Source: Uranotaenia lowii (Eukaryota; Arthropoda; Insecta; Diptera; Culicidae). Taken from it: 64,000 nucleotides of DNA. Both the position numbers and the translations under genes were made by a program. The notes under the pieces are model-generated. The model did no database searches. It had not been told where the DNA came from and saw nothing but the letters and a program-made list of their open reading frames with translations. Shown piece after piece: positions 38,001 to 49,968 of this stretch (positions within the stretch are counted from its first letter, which is position 1; every line of letters begins with the position of its first letter). Where the stretch lies: assembly GCF_029784155.1 (NCBI RefSeq), contig NC_073693.1, positions 353,276,091 to 353,340,090 of the forward strand, in the 5' to 3' direction.

Positions 38001-38813
38001 ATATTGAATACAGCTAAAAAATGGAAATTTTTACGAATGCTTATTTGTAAAAATAAAAAAATATCGTGTATTTTGTTCTAAAATCTTAAAAAAAAATGTG
38101 TTTTTTCGTGATAGTCCGTTGGATAGAGGAGAGATGCCGATTTTTTTTCTTGAAACCGTTCTAAAAAAGACACCAGACACCAACCAAATAAACATTGGTT
38201 TGACGCGAACAACTTCAAAATAGTGCCTTTGGACATGGGCTTTTCCAAAAACCCAGAGCTCCGTGAAAATATTCGGGCATCCCTAAGCTGAAAACCAAAA
38301 AATTGGGTGAGATGCAGTTGTAGGGTGGCCAGCAAACCGGGAAAACCGAGAAAAAAACGAGAATTGAAAATGGGACCGGGAAAACCGGGAAAATACCTAA
38401 AATTTGGAATCAAAACCGGGAAAATTATTTATCGTTTTTTATAAACCTATCCATCCTTAAATTCATTCATTTCATCATGACGAAACTTTTTCTCAGGAAC
38501 TTTACAATCCGTAGTCGTTTATTTCAGAATTGTAAACCATTCGAGTAGAGTGAGAAAATGTCGGACATTAAATAAGTAAAATGCCGGGAAAAGTCGATAA
38601 TTTAGTAAAAAAAAATAGATTTTTTAACTCACCGCATACATTTGTCTAGCAAAGAATCGTTATAGAAAAATTTCTCGACCATAAACTATTTCTTAGCTAA
38701 TGGCAGGCATATTATGTACTGTAGTGAATGGGAAAAAACTTTTTATTTTAAAAAAACTATTCACAACTATAAAGATTTAATACGTTCAGTCTTGGTAGTT
38801 AATTTATATAGCA
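38001..38813. other. Non-coding stretch
   Basis: No gene. Short repeats of AAACCGGGAAAA type at 38330-38420 are the only visible structure. A 111-codon frame on the minus strand (38078-38413) is built partly from that repeat and was not accepted. Confidence 0.5.
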
Positions 38814-40122
38814 CTAGCTGATCCCATACGAACTCCGTTTCGCTTTTAACTTTAACGCTTTAACTTGAACAGTTTGTATGAAAGTCAATTGTCAAGCATT
38901 TTCCAGATGCACTTCCAAATTCATTGTTAAGTAATAATTGCTTAAATATTGGACGTTCACTTTGTTTGTCATCTGCCACTAAATTTGAAATCAGGAATCA
39001 ATTGAGCGTGCCCAAAAAAAACCTCGTGTATACAATTTGACTTAATCGTTGCAAAACACCGCAATTATTGCCAAAAAGTTAAACCATTTTCGGTGACCTC
39101 TTACAATATCCTTGATATCTGAAATCGATTGCCCTTCCCTCAAAACTCCTGTGTGCAAATTTTCAAAGCAATTCATTGTATAATAACGTCAATATTGCTA
39201 AACATTGTGAAAAATTAATTTATATGGACGACCCCTTTCATCGACCCCTGACAAAACATTTGACATCTAAAATCGATTGCCTGTCCTTGAAAACTACCTA
39301 TGCCAATTTTTATCCCAAGCCGATGTATAATAACGACGGTATTGAAAAAATATTGAAAGGTTTATATTGACGACCCCCTTTGCCGGCATCTTACACTGAA
39401 TTTAATACCTGAAATCCATTGCTCATGTCTCAAAACTCGCGTGTACCAACTTTCGTCTGAATCCGATGCATAATAACGACAATATCGCATCAACAGTAAA
39501 TAGTTAACATGGACGACCCCTTTGGCCGACCCCTGATTTTAGTTTGGATGAGTGAAATTAGTTGTTTGTCGCTAATAACAACTATTTGCAAATTTTCATC
39601 CCAATCTGATGTATAAAAACGTCAATATCACTAAGATACTGAAAATTTAATATGGACGACCCCTTTTACCGGCCCCTTACATTAAATTTGATACCTCAAA
39701 TCGATTGCACGTCACTCAAAACTATCGTGTACCAATTTTCATCTGAATACGATGTATAATAACGTCAATATCGCAAAAAAAGCAAACAGTTAATATGGAC
39801 GACCCCTTTGGCTGACCCCTTACCAGAAATTTGACACCTGAAATCGATTGCTTGTCTTTCAAAACACTCATGTGCAAATTTTCAACACGATCCGACGAAA
39901 AGTAACGTCAATATCGCAAAAATAATATTTGTCTTGTATGGACGACCCCCTTCAGAAAGGGTCATCCGAAAATCTAAAAACCTTTTTCATCATTCCTGGT
40001 CCTAATGAGCATCCATGCCGAATTTCAGCTCTCTAGCTCGTTAGACGGCTGAGTCTATAGAGGACAAACAAACAAACGAACAAACAAACAAACATACAGA
40101 AATTGCTTTATATATATATAGA
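38814..40122 (-). mobile_element. Helitron-like element, reverse orientation
   Basis: Same family as the element at 28762. CTAG at 38814-38817 (minus-strand 3' end, GGGATCAGCTAG) and the TCTATATATATA 5' end at 40122 bound a tandem array of about 150-bp units with TGGACGACCCC and ATCGATTGC words. A GTTTGTTT tract and CTATAGACTCAGC lie just inside the 5' end. No coding capacity. Confidence 0.6.
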
Positions 40123-41326
40123 TTACGTCAGGAACTTGAAAACAGTGATCATCGAATATAGACTCGTCGATCCTTGACACGGAACATGCTACCAGGAGTC
40201 AATTGCTCATAGTTTATAACCCTCATCTGAACATTTTCATCTCAATCCGATGCATGATCACGATAATATCGCGAAAACAGTGAGCAACTAACATGGACGG
40301 CCTTTTTTTTACCACGATTCAAAACTTGACTCTTGAAATCAGTTATCTTTTCTGTTAAACTCCCATGTGTCAGTTTTCATTACAATTCTATGCTCAATCA
40401 AGAGAATATCGTAAAAACAGTGAACAGATAATAACCCCTTTTGCCGACCCCTGAGTCAAGATTTGAAACCTGAAAGCAAAAGAGCGTTCCTCAAAACTCC
40501 TATACGGAAATATTCATCTCAATCCAATGAAGAATAACGTCAAAATCGCAAAAACATTAAAGTTGGGTATGGACGAATCCTTCAGCCAACTTCTGATCCG
40601 CAATTCGAAACTTGAAATCGATTGCTCGTCTTTCAAAACACTCATGTGCAAATTTTCATCACAATCCGGTGTATAATAACGCCAATATCGCAAAAACATT
40701 AATCAGTGAATATGGACGACCCCTTTGGCCGACCCCTGACTCTAAATTTGATAACTGTAATCGATTGCTCGTCTCTCAAAACACTCATGTGCAAGTTTTC
40801 ATCACAATCCAATGTAAAATAAAGCCAATATCGCAAAAACATTAATCAGTGGATATGGACGACCCCTTTTGCCGACCCCTATCCCTAAATTTGACAACTG
40901 TAATCGATTGCTCGTCTAGTAAAACACTCCTGTGCAAATTTTCATCACAATCCGGTGTATAATAACGCCAATATCGCAAAAACATTAATCAGTGAATATG
41001 GACGACCCCTTTGGCCGACCCCTGACTCTAAATTTGATAACTGTAATCGATTGCTCGTCTCTCAAAACACTCATGTGCAAGTTTTCATCACAATCCGACG
41101 GAAAATAACGTCAATAACGTGAAAACAATATTTGTCTTGTATGGACGACCCCCTTCAGAAGGGGTCGTCCAAAAATCTAAAAACATTTTTCATCATTCCT
41201 GGTCCTAATGAGCATCCATGCCAAATTTCAGATCTCTAGCTCTTAAGACGGCTGAGTCTATAGAGGACAAACAAACAAACAAACAAACAAACAAACATAC
41301 AGATAATTGCTTTTTATATATATAGA
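40123..41326 (-). mobile_element. Second Helitron-like copy, 3'-truncated, joined head to tail
   Basis: Directly after the first element, sequence highly similar to 29183-30386 begins inside the element (at TACGTCAGGAACTTG) and runs to a normal 5' end at 41326. It lacks the CTAG-bearing 3' end. The two copies therefore form a head-to-tail pair with one 3' end and two 5' ends. Confidence 0.6.
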
Positions 41327-42568
41327 TAAATATTTAAAGATTTTGTATCGTTGTGCACTTTCTTTACGAATATCTGAAAAAATTGAAATCTAAATGAAGA
41401 ATTAAGTGAAAGGAATTTCAAAAAATCTGAATGTCGGACTTTATAGTTCTGATATAAATTCATACGTTGAAGGCAGACAGTTTTCGAAAGAATTCCTATC
41501 TCGAAAAATAATATTTAAGCTTAACATCTATCTTAAAATTGGAATTATTATACACTTGTTCAGAATCGATGTTGTTCGAATCTGCATGAGTAGTTCATTT
41601 TTTTAAAGAAAAAAAACGTTATTCTGAAACGAAATTTGGAAAATTATCAGAAATCTAACAAACACATTTAATCTGAGGGAGTTATTTCGAAGAGTTCGAC
41701 AAAAATATCGAATTAATTTGATGAAAAAAAAAAATAGAACTCGGTCAACTAATTTTCTGCTGTTTTTTTTTTTATAAAGATCTTAGGATCAAAGCTTGTT
41801 TTTGAATAAATTGAATAAGAATTTTTTTTGACGTGACTTATTTTCAGATGTTTCATCAACATCAAATTTCTGACAAACGACATAACCTCAAAGTAGGTAT
41901 TCTCTTTTTGGCTTCGAAAATATTTTCTACTCATTTAGCTCATTTTAACTTTTGAAAATCGAGAATTGTCCCATGCGTAAAGCAGTAGGATTTCAAATTC
42001 ACAAAGATTCAAATAAAAACATGCATTTTGAGAAAGGCTGAAAATTCAGACGTAGAGTTTAGATCAATTTACCAGAATTTAAGTCAATAAAATAAAATAA
42101 GCGTCAGAAATTAAAATTAATACTTGAATAATGAGTGAAATTAAGTTGATTTATGGATCGGTTATTGAATACGAAATTCATTGTGCAAGTTTATGTTTCA
42201 AATTTCAGTATTCAAAAGCAAGATTTCAATAATAAAAATCAAAAAAAAAAAAGTTGAAATTTTAAAAGTATTATGTAAAAGGAAATCCTGAAATCATATC
42301 AAAACTAAAATTCATCTCATGCAACAAAGCATTATCCCTTATAACACGCAAAGATGGTGTGAAAGACTAAAAGTTTTAGTCTAAAACTAATGGTGTAGAA
42401 GACTTTTTACGAAAAACTTTTCAGAGAAATGTTCGCTACTTTATTTTCGATTCTTATTTTGCATATTTACAATATGACCTACATAAAAGGCGAAAATTTT
42501 TAGCATTCTATTTTTGGTTGTTTTTGCGATTGCGGTCTAAGTTGAAAAAGGATTAGCTGATCTTTGTG
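41327..42568. other. AT-rich non-coding stretch
   Basis: No gene, RNA or transposon end could be supported. Confidence 0.5.
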
Positions 42569-42900
42569 TTCTCAAACGAGAATTTTTCGTATTGATCCGG
42601 TGTCTAATTCACGTACGGATCTGTATATTTCAACCATGAATGATAAGGATGTTCAAGATAACGTGAAATCAAGTTTACTACCAAGTACCCCACCAGAGTC
42701 TTGGTATTTGGAGTTGTTGCTTCGAATGGATTGAAGATGTCGCCTGTTTTCATAAAAGTTGGAGAAAAAGTTAATAATGAAGCCAACGTGGACATTTTGA
42801 AGAATCAGGTGCTTCGGTTGATCGAGTAAACTTCGATGAACTCGAAAATGTTGTTTTCCAACAAGATGGAGCCCATGTCAGACCTCGAAACGGAAGACGC
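42569..42900 (+). pseudogene. Tc1/mariner-family transposase remnant
   Basis: Broken fragments in several frames resemble the catalytic region of Tc1/mariner-type transposases. In order they read FSNEN (42569-42583, where the family has a DE pair), DPVSNSRTD (from 42594), KYPTRVLVFGVVASNGLKM (from about 42683), then FIKVGEKVN, and FQQDGAHV (from 42856, the block with the second catalytic Asp). Successive fragments are out of frame, which implies at least three frameshifts, and a stop interrupts the third. The first catalytic Asp appears changed to Asn. It is a dead copy. The family name rests on motif recall and no alignment was run. Confidence 0.65.
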
Positions 42901-43049
42901 GTAGATATTTGGATCCTCTTACCCAAGTGTCAATTCTCTAAAGGCTTCAATATCAGAGAATTATATTGCGAAGGTATGCTTCCGATTCAGATCTTGTATG
43001 GAGAGAGTAGTTATGAACGAAATTGGACGAATCGAGTGATTGCTTCTTA

Positions 43050-43790
43050 AATTTTTAATCTACATTAGATTGCTGCAATTTGAGGCCTTTTTTTGGTTTT
43101 TTCTAAACCTTGTAGTCTAAAAAGCTTCGTTTTGGCCTAACTCATCCATTATTTTTTTTTTTTTGCAGAATTTCTTAACGTTTACATGAGTAAATTAAAA
43201 CTTAGGTTTTTATTGGAAAACTGAAAATTCTGTACTGAAAAATCAACATCATTTTAATTTTTTTTTTCAGTAGAGCCGAGCCTGCTAATGGTTTTTGTGC
43301 CAATTTATAAATTCTTTAAAGGAAATCTTCCATTGAACACCTTTGTCGAAGACCGTAACTTCGTATCTTTTGGCATTGAAAAACAATAAATTCAATTGAC
43401 ATCACTGCTGGGTGCCTAGCGAGGTATTGTATGACTACTTTTCATGCAATACTTCGCGAGGCACCAGCAGTGATGTCAATTGAATTTATTGTTTTTCAAT
43501 GCAAAATGACATACCCCTGTTGAACAGCTAAGTTGTTAAGCGGAAAATTTTCTTTAAAGAATGAATAAATTGGCATAAAAACCATTAGCAGGCTCGGCTC
43601 TACAGAAGAAACAAAAATGATGTTGATTTTTCAGGACAAAATATTCTATTTACCCATACAAATCTAAAAGTTGAAAATAGCTTTTGTAAACGATGCTTCA
43701 GTATTCTGCAAAAAATCACCCAAGGTTTGAGAAATTCAAAAATGACCCCAAACCCACTAAGTATAATCTACACACCTGAATGAATGAAGA
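43050..43790. mobile_element. Foldback element with a tight inner palindrome
   Basis: The inner arms 43270-43433 and 43442-43603 are strong inverted repeats around an 8-nt loop. They start with GTAGAGCCGAGCCTGCTAATG and share ACTGCTGG, GTGCC and TCAATTGACATCA sequence. Weaker homology extends both arms outward (CTGAAAAATCAACATCATTTT on both sides) to about 43050 and 43790. No coding sequence. Likely a non-autonomous DNA transposon of unknown class, or one foldback inside another. Confidence 0.7.
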
Positions 43791-45580
43791 AAAAAAATTA
43801 AATCATGTTGACATAAAGAAAAGTGTTTTTGACCCTGGATGAAAAGTTTTTGCATTTTTCTTATGGTTCGGGTCATAATTTTTTTTTTCCTTATGGTAAA
43901 TTGCCTTGCAACTCAAACATGCAGACATATATAAAGAAAGCTCAAATTTATCGAAATAATCGAAAAACTTTCCATTTTCGACAGCTTTAACCTTTATCGG
44001 TTATCACTTTCCCAGCTTACACTTTTCATTCGAACGTGCCCGGATTGTTAAAGGACACCTTCGATTCACTTATCCCTCTACAGTATCACACTCGAACGCC
44101 GCCCCGTTGTCCTTTTTGTAGGCAATTACACAACCCTAGGAGCAGGACAGGACAGAACCGCAACGGATAATAACCGTGTCGATGGGCGGTCGGTCGGTCG
44201 GTCGAGCCGGAGCGACACCCATCAACTTATCAGTCTAGCGTCTCATCAGCCCCAAGTGCCCGGGGCTTGTCATTCATCCCGAGGAGGACCTTTTGTTAAA
44301 ACAAAGATAATCCGGCTCATTGTATCACCCACACGACCTCACCTCCTTCTCCTTCTATTAATTTCGGCTCGAAACCGCTTGAATGGAACAAGCGAACCGA
44401 ACGAAGATGCACACACCAGTTCGTAATTTCCGTCTTTCCCAAAAAGTTTCCCTACATCCTGACCTTGTCTTGGCTGGGTAAGGTGAAAGGCACCATCCGG
44501 CAAAAAGTGAGCAGATAGGTACATAAGTTCCTGTCTGGGAGTTTGTTTGCGAAGATTTTTCTCAACGTTCGAACAGTGAACGAAATTTTCTTCTCCGTTC
44601 CCTCATCCAAAATTAATGGATCCAAGATGTTGTGATGCGCGAAATTTATTTGCCTTCGGGGAAAAATAATTTCAGCATAACCGACTTTGATGGAAAGCGT
44701 GTGCTAGGAGTAAGCCTAGGCTAGGTGTATCCGGTAAGCCAGCCGGCTGAAGATGGTGGCGAAAGTGAAAATAGGTTTTTAATAATGCAGACGGCAACTC
44801 TGTTGTTGGCTATAAACATTGACTCCGGAATTTGATAAATTATCTTTGGAACCTGATCGAAAATGTTTGGGATAGCATTCAGTTCTTTGACTTTGGGACA
44901 CAATCAATCCATTTTGATTGTTAGGTGTTTGACTACGAGTTCTGAGATTAAAGTTGTGGAGTCTTAAATAATGATTGATAGGAAATTTAATATCTCAAAA
45001 AATTTCACATCTTTGCTTTGTTTTAAGGCGGAACTCTCATTTTTCCGGATGTTTTTTAATGAATTTATTCGCAATAAGCTTAACACTATATGAAGTATAA
45101 TTTGATTTTCCTTTCACTTGGTTTCTGACCAATAAGAGTTCCAATCATGTGTTAAGCTCCGATGAAATCTTGATGTTTTCCCCAATCTGTGGAAGTGCCA
45201 ATTTGGACTAGATCCAATACTTAATAAAGCAATCGAATAATTAGCACCTGGGTTGAACAGAACACAACAAACGGTTTCCAAATGAGAAAAACAATCAATT
45301 CTTGCTAAGTTGTCTCGATTTCGCCGAGGGTGGAGGCAAATCAATTCATTCCAAGTTCATTATCGTTCTTTGAAATTTGGTTGATGGATTTTAGGTCCAG
45401 GAAACAGTCTGTAATAGCTTATTTTCCAATTTAATAACAATTGATTCTCATATTTTCCGGAACTTTTACGTAACCACGCGTTCCTTTCATTTTGTCGGTC
45501 TACCAGCTAACATTTCCATATCACTACAACTAATGAAAACACCCAACTAATTTCATCTTTTTTCCTTGGAACATTTTCAG
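43791..45580 (+). other. Sequence upstream of the first visible Cdep exon
   Basis: No coding exon was recognised. The part at 43990-44560 is noticeably GC-richer and free of obvious repeats apart from a GGTC microsatellite (44188-44205). It contains ACTTATCAG, a GATA-type word. It could be a conserved regulatory segment or an untranslated exon of the downstream gene. The last 40 bases form a normal polypyrimidine tract and acceptor. Confidence 0.35.
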
Positions 45581-45911
45581 GCCAAAGCCATGGGCAAGGT
45601 GCTCTTCGAGCAGGTCTGCCGGCAGTTGAACCTCCTGGAGGCCGACTACTTCGGCCTGGAGTATCAGGAAGCCCCCTCCGGCACCAAATACTGGCTGGAT
45701 CTGGAGAAATCGCTGAACCGGCAAGTAGGGCTATCCCTCATCGAACCGATGCTGCGGTTTTGCGTCAAATTCTACTCGCCGGATCCGATGCAGCTGGAGG
45801 AGGAGTACACCCGGTATCTGTTCTGCCTCCAGGTCAAGCGGGACTTGGCCACCGGCAGCTTGCAGTGCAACGATAACACCGCGGCCCTGATGGCGAGCTA
45901 CATTGTGCAAG
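45581..45911 (+). CDS. Cdep: Cdep/FARP-like FERM protein, exon with the F1-F2 lobes
   Basis: First recognisable coding exon. It opens after a TTTTCAG acceptor (AG 45579-45580) with GCC AAA GCC ATG GGC and ends with one base of a split codon before GTATGA (45912). It encodes about 110 residues, including GKVLFEQVCRQLNLLEADYF, WLDLEKSL, VKFYSPDPMQLEEEYTRYLF and LATGSLQCNDNTAAL. These match the F1-F2 part of FERM domains and best resemble FARP1/FARP2 and insect Cdep. Cdep/FARP proteins are membrane-associated Rho-family GEFs with FERM, DH and PH domains, known in vertebrates from neuronal signalling. The internal ATG is not the protein start, because homology continues upstream of the acceptor in the family. 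The exon is much GC-richer than its introns. No frameshift or stop was seen. Confidence 0.85.
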
Positions 45912-46429
45912 GTATGATAGTTCAAGTAAATCTTATTTATGGCGTATTTTTTTTTAATCCGGATTTGTCTCTGGATCCGTCCGTCCGAATAAAAAGACGA
46001 CTTTCGGTTTTCGAGTTATTCCAGACGTAGGTGTGCGTGAGAACGAGCGCAATGTTTACATGCAGCTGTCATTTTGTTCTTCCTTCTGGATTGCTTCACT
46101 CGGTTCTTCACATCCGGATTGCCTTTTTTGTGTCCGGATTGCACTGGACAGCAGATAGTACGATTTTTCTTGGCTGATGTTCAAAATCGCGGCAATAATA
46201 ATTATCCCGATCATTATTTCAACTGTTTTGCCTTCAGCCACAAACAGCTGTTTAATGTTTTGACAACAACGTTGAGGGTATTGGTGAACTTCTCGCAAAA
46301 CTGACTTTCTTCTCAGGGTGACTCCGTCCGTTTTTCGAGCGAAACTAGGTTGCCTCTAGAGCAATAAATAAGCACGATGACAGCAATTAGAGCGAACCTA
46401 GGTTGCCCCTGGTTTGCCTCCAGGTGACC
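45912..46429 (+). other. Cdep intron, proximal part
   Basis: Intronic sequence after the donor at 45912. No separate gene was recognised; frames on both strands at 46056-46304 mirror each other and lack a domain. Confidence 0.6.
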
Positions 46430-46890
46430 CGTTACAGTCCCTGGAGTGTCAATTTGACATTCCTTACTAAAACCAATATATTTCTCTTGTTTCCATACCG
46501 ATTTCTACTAAATTTATAGTTTCGTAAACCTCGTAATGTAACTCAAGTATGTTTCTCCGACAATATTCACCTACAACACTTTACTGCCGTGTTTCGCCGA
46601 AGTGACGCATAAACCATTTTTGTTTTAAGCGAATTTTTAAAAGCGATTTTCACTTTTCCCTCTATATTCGTTAATCTGAAACTTTTCATAGAATGTGATC
46701 TGTGGAATTTATGCAGTGATAGATGACAAATGCAGCCTTTTGAAACACAACTCTTCATTTTGCGTAAAATTCGTACAATTACTTCAAACTGACGCATACC
46801 CAGTTCGGCGTATAAACGTTTGTTCTGATTTGACGATTCTCCGTCGAAGTCACGTTTATCCTTAGTCTTGTCGTGCAATTGGACAAATTT
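46430..46890 (+). mobile_element. Partial copy of the piggyBac-like family
   Basis: GAGTGTCAATTTGACATTCC (46446) and CCTCGTAATGTAACTC (about 46532), followed by GCCGAAGTGACGCATAAACC (about 46593), match the 53090-54212 copy in reverse order and orientation. The TTAA/CCCT end is missing. It lies in the Cdep intron and has no coding capacity. Confidence 0.5.
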
Positions 46891-49701
46891 CGTTCTTCAG
46901 TTAAAATGGCCAGATTAGTTCTTAAATTGTATTCGAGGATGACTTAAATTGTCAATATTTCAGCTGTTTTTGAATTTTTTCTCAAAAATAATACTCGATC
47001 ATGTAATTCGGAATGTTTTCTGATGAAATGAGGCGTTTGAGATATTTTCTGCTTTTAAATGTTTATCTTACGACAGTTTTATTTTTCTTGTTTTTTCGCG
47101 CGGTTTTCGCGCTATTTGTTAACAAAAACCTTAACATTCCTTCTACGGCAAATAAGGTTTTATGTCAGAACAATACATTTTTCGTATCAGTTTTCTATAC
47201 GAAACGTTTTTTGGGCAATTTCAACACCATGATTTTGAAAAAAAATTATGATCCTTTCTTAACCAGAAAATATGTCGGATCGGGCAACAATTGGTCCGCT
47301 CAATCTCCTCCTGCCCCATTTGTTGTACATAACTCCGCTGCAAAATTTGTTTAGAAATTTCAAATTTATGAATTTGTATACCTCCAATAACTTTGTTTGA
47401 TTGTTTTTACAGCCAAAAATAGCAATAAAAATTTTGGAAGCGATTATTAGCGATTGGATTATAACAACGTGTTTTGAATAAGTAAGGAGGCTTGTGCGGA
47501 AAAATCCAAATTTTCATTCAAAAACCACCAGAGATGTACTGAAAGTTTAAAAAAACATTATTTTAGATTTTTAAAATATTTCTTGGTTCTTGCAATACAT
47601 AACATTTGAACAAAAATTAAACCTAACTTGTACTCCAGAAATGATATTTGTTGTCATACAAAAAATTCAAAATAGGTAAATATTTTTTAATTTTAGTGTT
47701 CTGACAGCTAATTTGAAAGCTGGTTAACCGTAGGATGAAAATAAGAATCGCATTATACTGCTTTGCATAGCCAATAAGTGTGTTCATTTAAAACATTCAC
47801 AAAAAACATGTCATGTAATTATTGAAAGCTCCAGAAAGCAAATCCTTAAATTTTACAATGGATTACGATTTTTTATTGCGGAATGGTTATAACTTTTTTC
47901 ATGAAATGCTTTGCTTCTTCTCATGTTGGCAAAAAATTAATCTTAAGAATGGGCAAAATCAATGATTTAAAACAAACTTCATTTTAAACTTATTTGAAAT
48001 TCTTGGTCATGCGAAAAGTTCATCTTCCATACAAATTGTCATACAAAATTGAACACGTTCATTGACTGCAGTAGTAATTTTAGTAATTTCTGTGCTCTAA
48101 TTAATTATTTTCCACTTAGAATTTTCACATTTTTTGCACTCAATGTTGATTTTTAATAATTAATTCAATAATTCAAAAACACTTTATATTTCCATAAGTT
48201 TATCTTTTCTACCGTCGAATCCTAAAATTGAAGTTTTGTAATTATTAAACTCGTTGAAAAAACTTATGAATATTGAATGTATGAAAGTCGGGTAACTTGC
48301 ATTGTCTGAAAAGTGTCAAAGTCAACTCAACTGCATTGGCTTTGAGAGACTACTTTTTTATCAGATTTATTTTTATTTTTTTTATCTATTTATTTATTTA
48401 CTTAACATTTTATGCAAAGAATCTAAAAATTGTTCTGATAAAATCTATTCCTCTAATTTCGAGACGACAAATCTTAAAGAGTTGTATTCCATGTCAACAG
48501 CGATCCCCTTGATATTGTTAATAATATTGTCAGAATATTGTGCAATAGGAAAACTACGACCTTATCATCCTTATCATTAACAGTCATAGCTTTGTGAAAC
48601 CTAATTTGATCCGAAAAAGTTTTTCAACCGGAAAGCTCTATGTGATGTGATTGTTTCTTGAAGATTGATGAAATGCTACAGAGGTTACATTAATTACAAA
48701 TAAACCCACTTACATGAAAAAGTGATTTAAATCAATTAACTTTTCGAAAAGATGAATTCTTATACAAAATTGTATATCATGAGCATAAATCAGTCGAACG
48801 ATTTGAAACTTTGGGCGTGGTTGTGTCCATTTTCAAGTTTTAAATTGATATTCATTACGTAAAAATCGATCGACTTCCAAGTGAATCCTAAAACAATTGT
48901 TTTATAAAACCACATCTTCTTCATAGCGGTAAAAGGGGGCAAAACAGATCACGTTCTCTAATCTTTTCACCTGTAAATAGGCACTTAAAAATTAAGCATA
49001 AAATACCTTTCAGTTCATTCTATGGGATTTTAAAGACATAAAATTGTATGTTGGTATGACATATAAAGAAAAAAGTTCAACACTGGGCAGATTAGGTCAA
49101 ATAACACTCCATTCAAATGGCTTCGGTTAAATTTGAGTTTCTGAGAAAACTTCACGTGTGATAAATGCTATTCCAGACACTCAAAACGGCAGCTTTGTGT
49201 TTTTTTAGATTTTGGGTTTGAATTTTCCCATTGTGCATTGGACGGGTTACATGGAAGACCCCACCCCCCTCCCCTCAAAAAGGGCCGTCTCCAAATAAGA
49301 TTGCATTTGAACTAGAAGTTCTCATAATAAGCTTCCGTAACAAAGATCAGCCTTTTCGACCACATGGTGGCTGATTTTTAAAATGTGCAACAATTGGAAA
49401 AAATCGGACAACATTATGAACGACTATTGGGCACAGACAAGCTGTTTTCAATGATTTTTTAAATTTTTATGTCACTTTTTTCAAACACTTGAACTTTTGG
49501 ATATTGTTGACCAATCCTGTATGACTGCATCGACAAAAAAATCGAGTGAATTTGATTGAAATGACTAAAATACAGCATAAAAACCAAAATCATGTGCTTA
49601 GCTGTGCAACGATTGGCAAATCACCCTACATTCTATTTTAAGGTGATCTATTTGCCAAGGGGCGAGGGATTTAAAGAAGCATTTTTTGCAAAAGGATAGT
49701 T
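46891..49701 (+). other. Cdep intron, no other gene seen
   Basis: AT-rich intron. The 113-codon frame at 47013-47354 and others have no recognised domain. TTTA repeats lie at 48387-48405. Confidence 0.5.
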
Positions 49702-49887
49702 GTGGTTTTCTTTAATTGATATTTTTTGGTGATTAACGACGAAAAGACTGCTGTTTTTTTACGTTTCGGCTTACTGAATTTCAGCCATCCTCAGAAAAAA
49801 ACTTGTTTTGCCGCATGTGTCCTTTACGGCCGTCAGCCTTATTTTTCGTCGTAAATCACCGAAAAATATCAATTAAAGAAAACCACA
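49702..49887 (-). mobile_element. Inverted-repeat relic with a hammerhead-like core
   Basis: Inverted repeats of about 44 bp (GTGGTTTTCTTTAATTGATA, then GGTGATT and CGACGAAAA) bound the segment. An 11-bp direct repeat, AAGGATAGTTG, occurs at 49692-49702 and 49919-49929 and may be a target duplication, although the right inverted repeat does not abut it. On the minus strand the core reads CTGAGGA (49794-49788), then GGCT and AGCC able to pair, then GAAAC. This order is known from hammerhead ribozymes in Penelope-like elements. Assignment to such an element is tentative. Confidence 0.4.
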
Positions 49888-49957
49888 AGAAAGTGCGGTG
49901 AACAATACCAAATAATAGAAGGATAGTTGCAATGAGCGATATGTTTGCTACATTGAG

Positions 49958-49968
49958 TGGATCAGTTT
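49958..49968 (+). repeat. Target-site duplication of the LINE, 3' side
   Basis: TGGATCAGTTT here is repeated exactly at 52536-52546 on the other side of the LINE. The last T residues merge with the LINE's poly(T), so the boundary is uncertain by up to 3 bases. Confidence 0.75.

Noticed and set aside
43990..44560. Missing upstream Cdep coding exon in the GC-richer patch
   Set aside because: No frame there reads as the start of a FERM F1 lobe, so it is left as possible regulatory or untranslated sequence.
45566..46030. 154-codon frame taken as a complete gene
   Set aside because: Only 45581-45911 is homologous to FERM proteins. The ends are a splice acceptor and donor, and the frame before and after is intron read-through.
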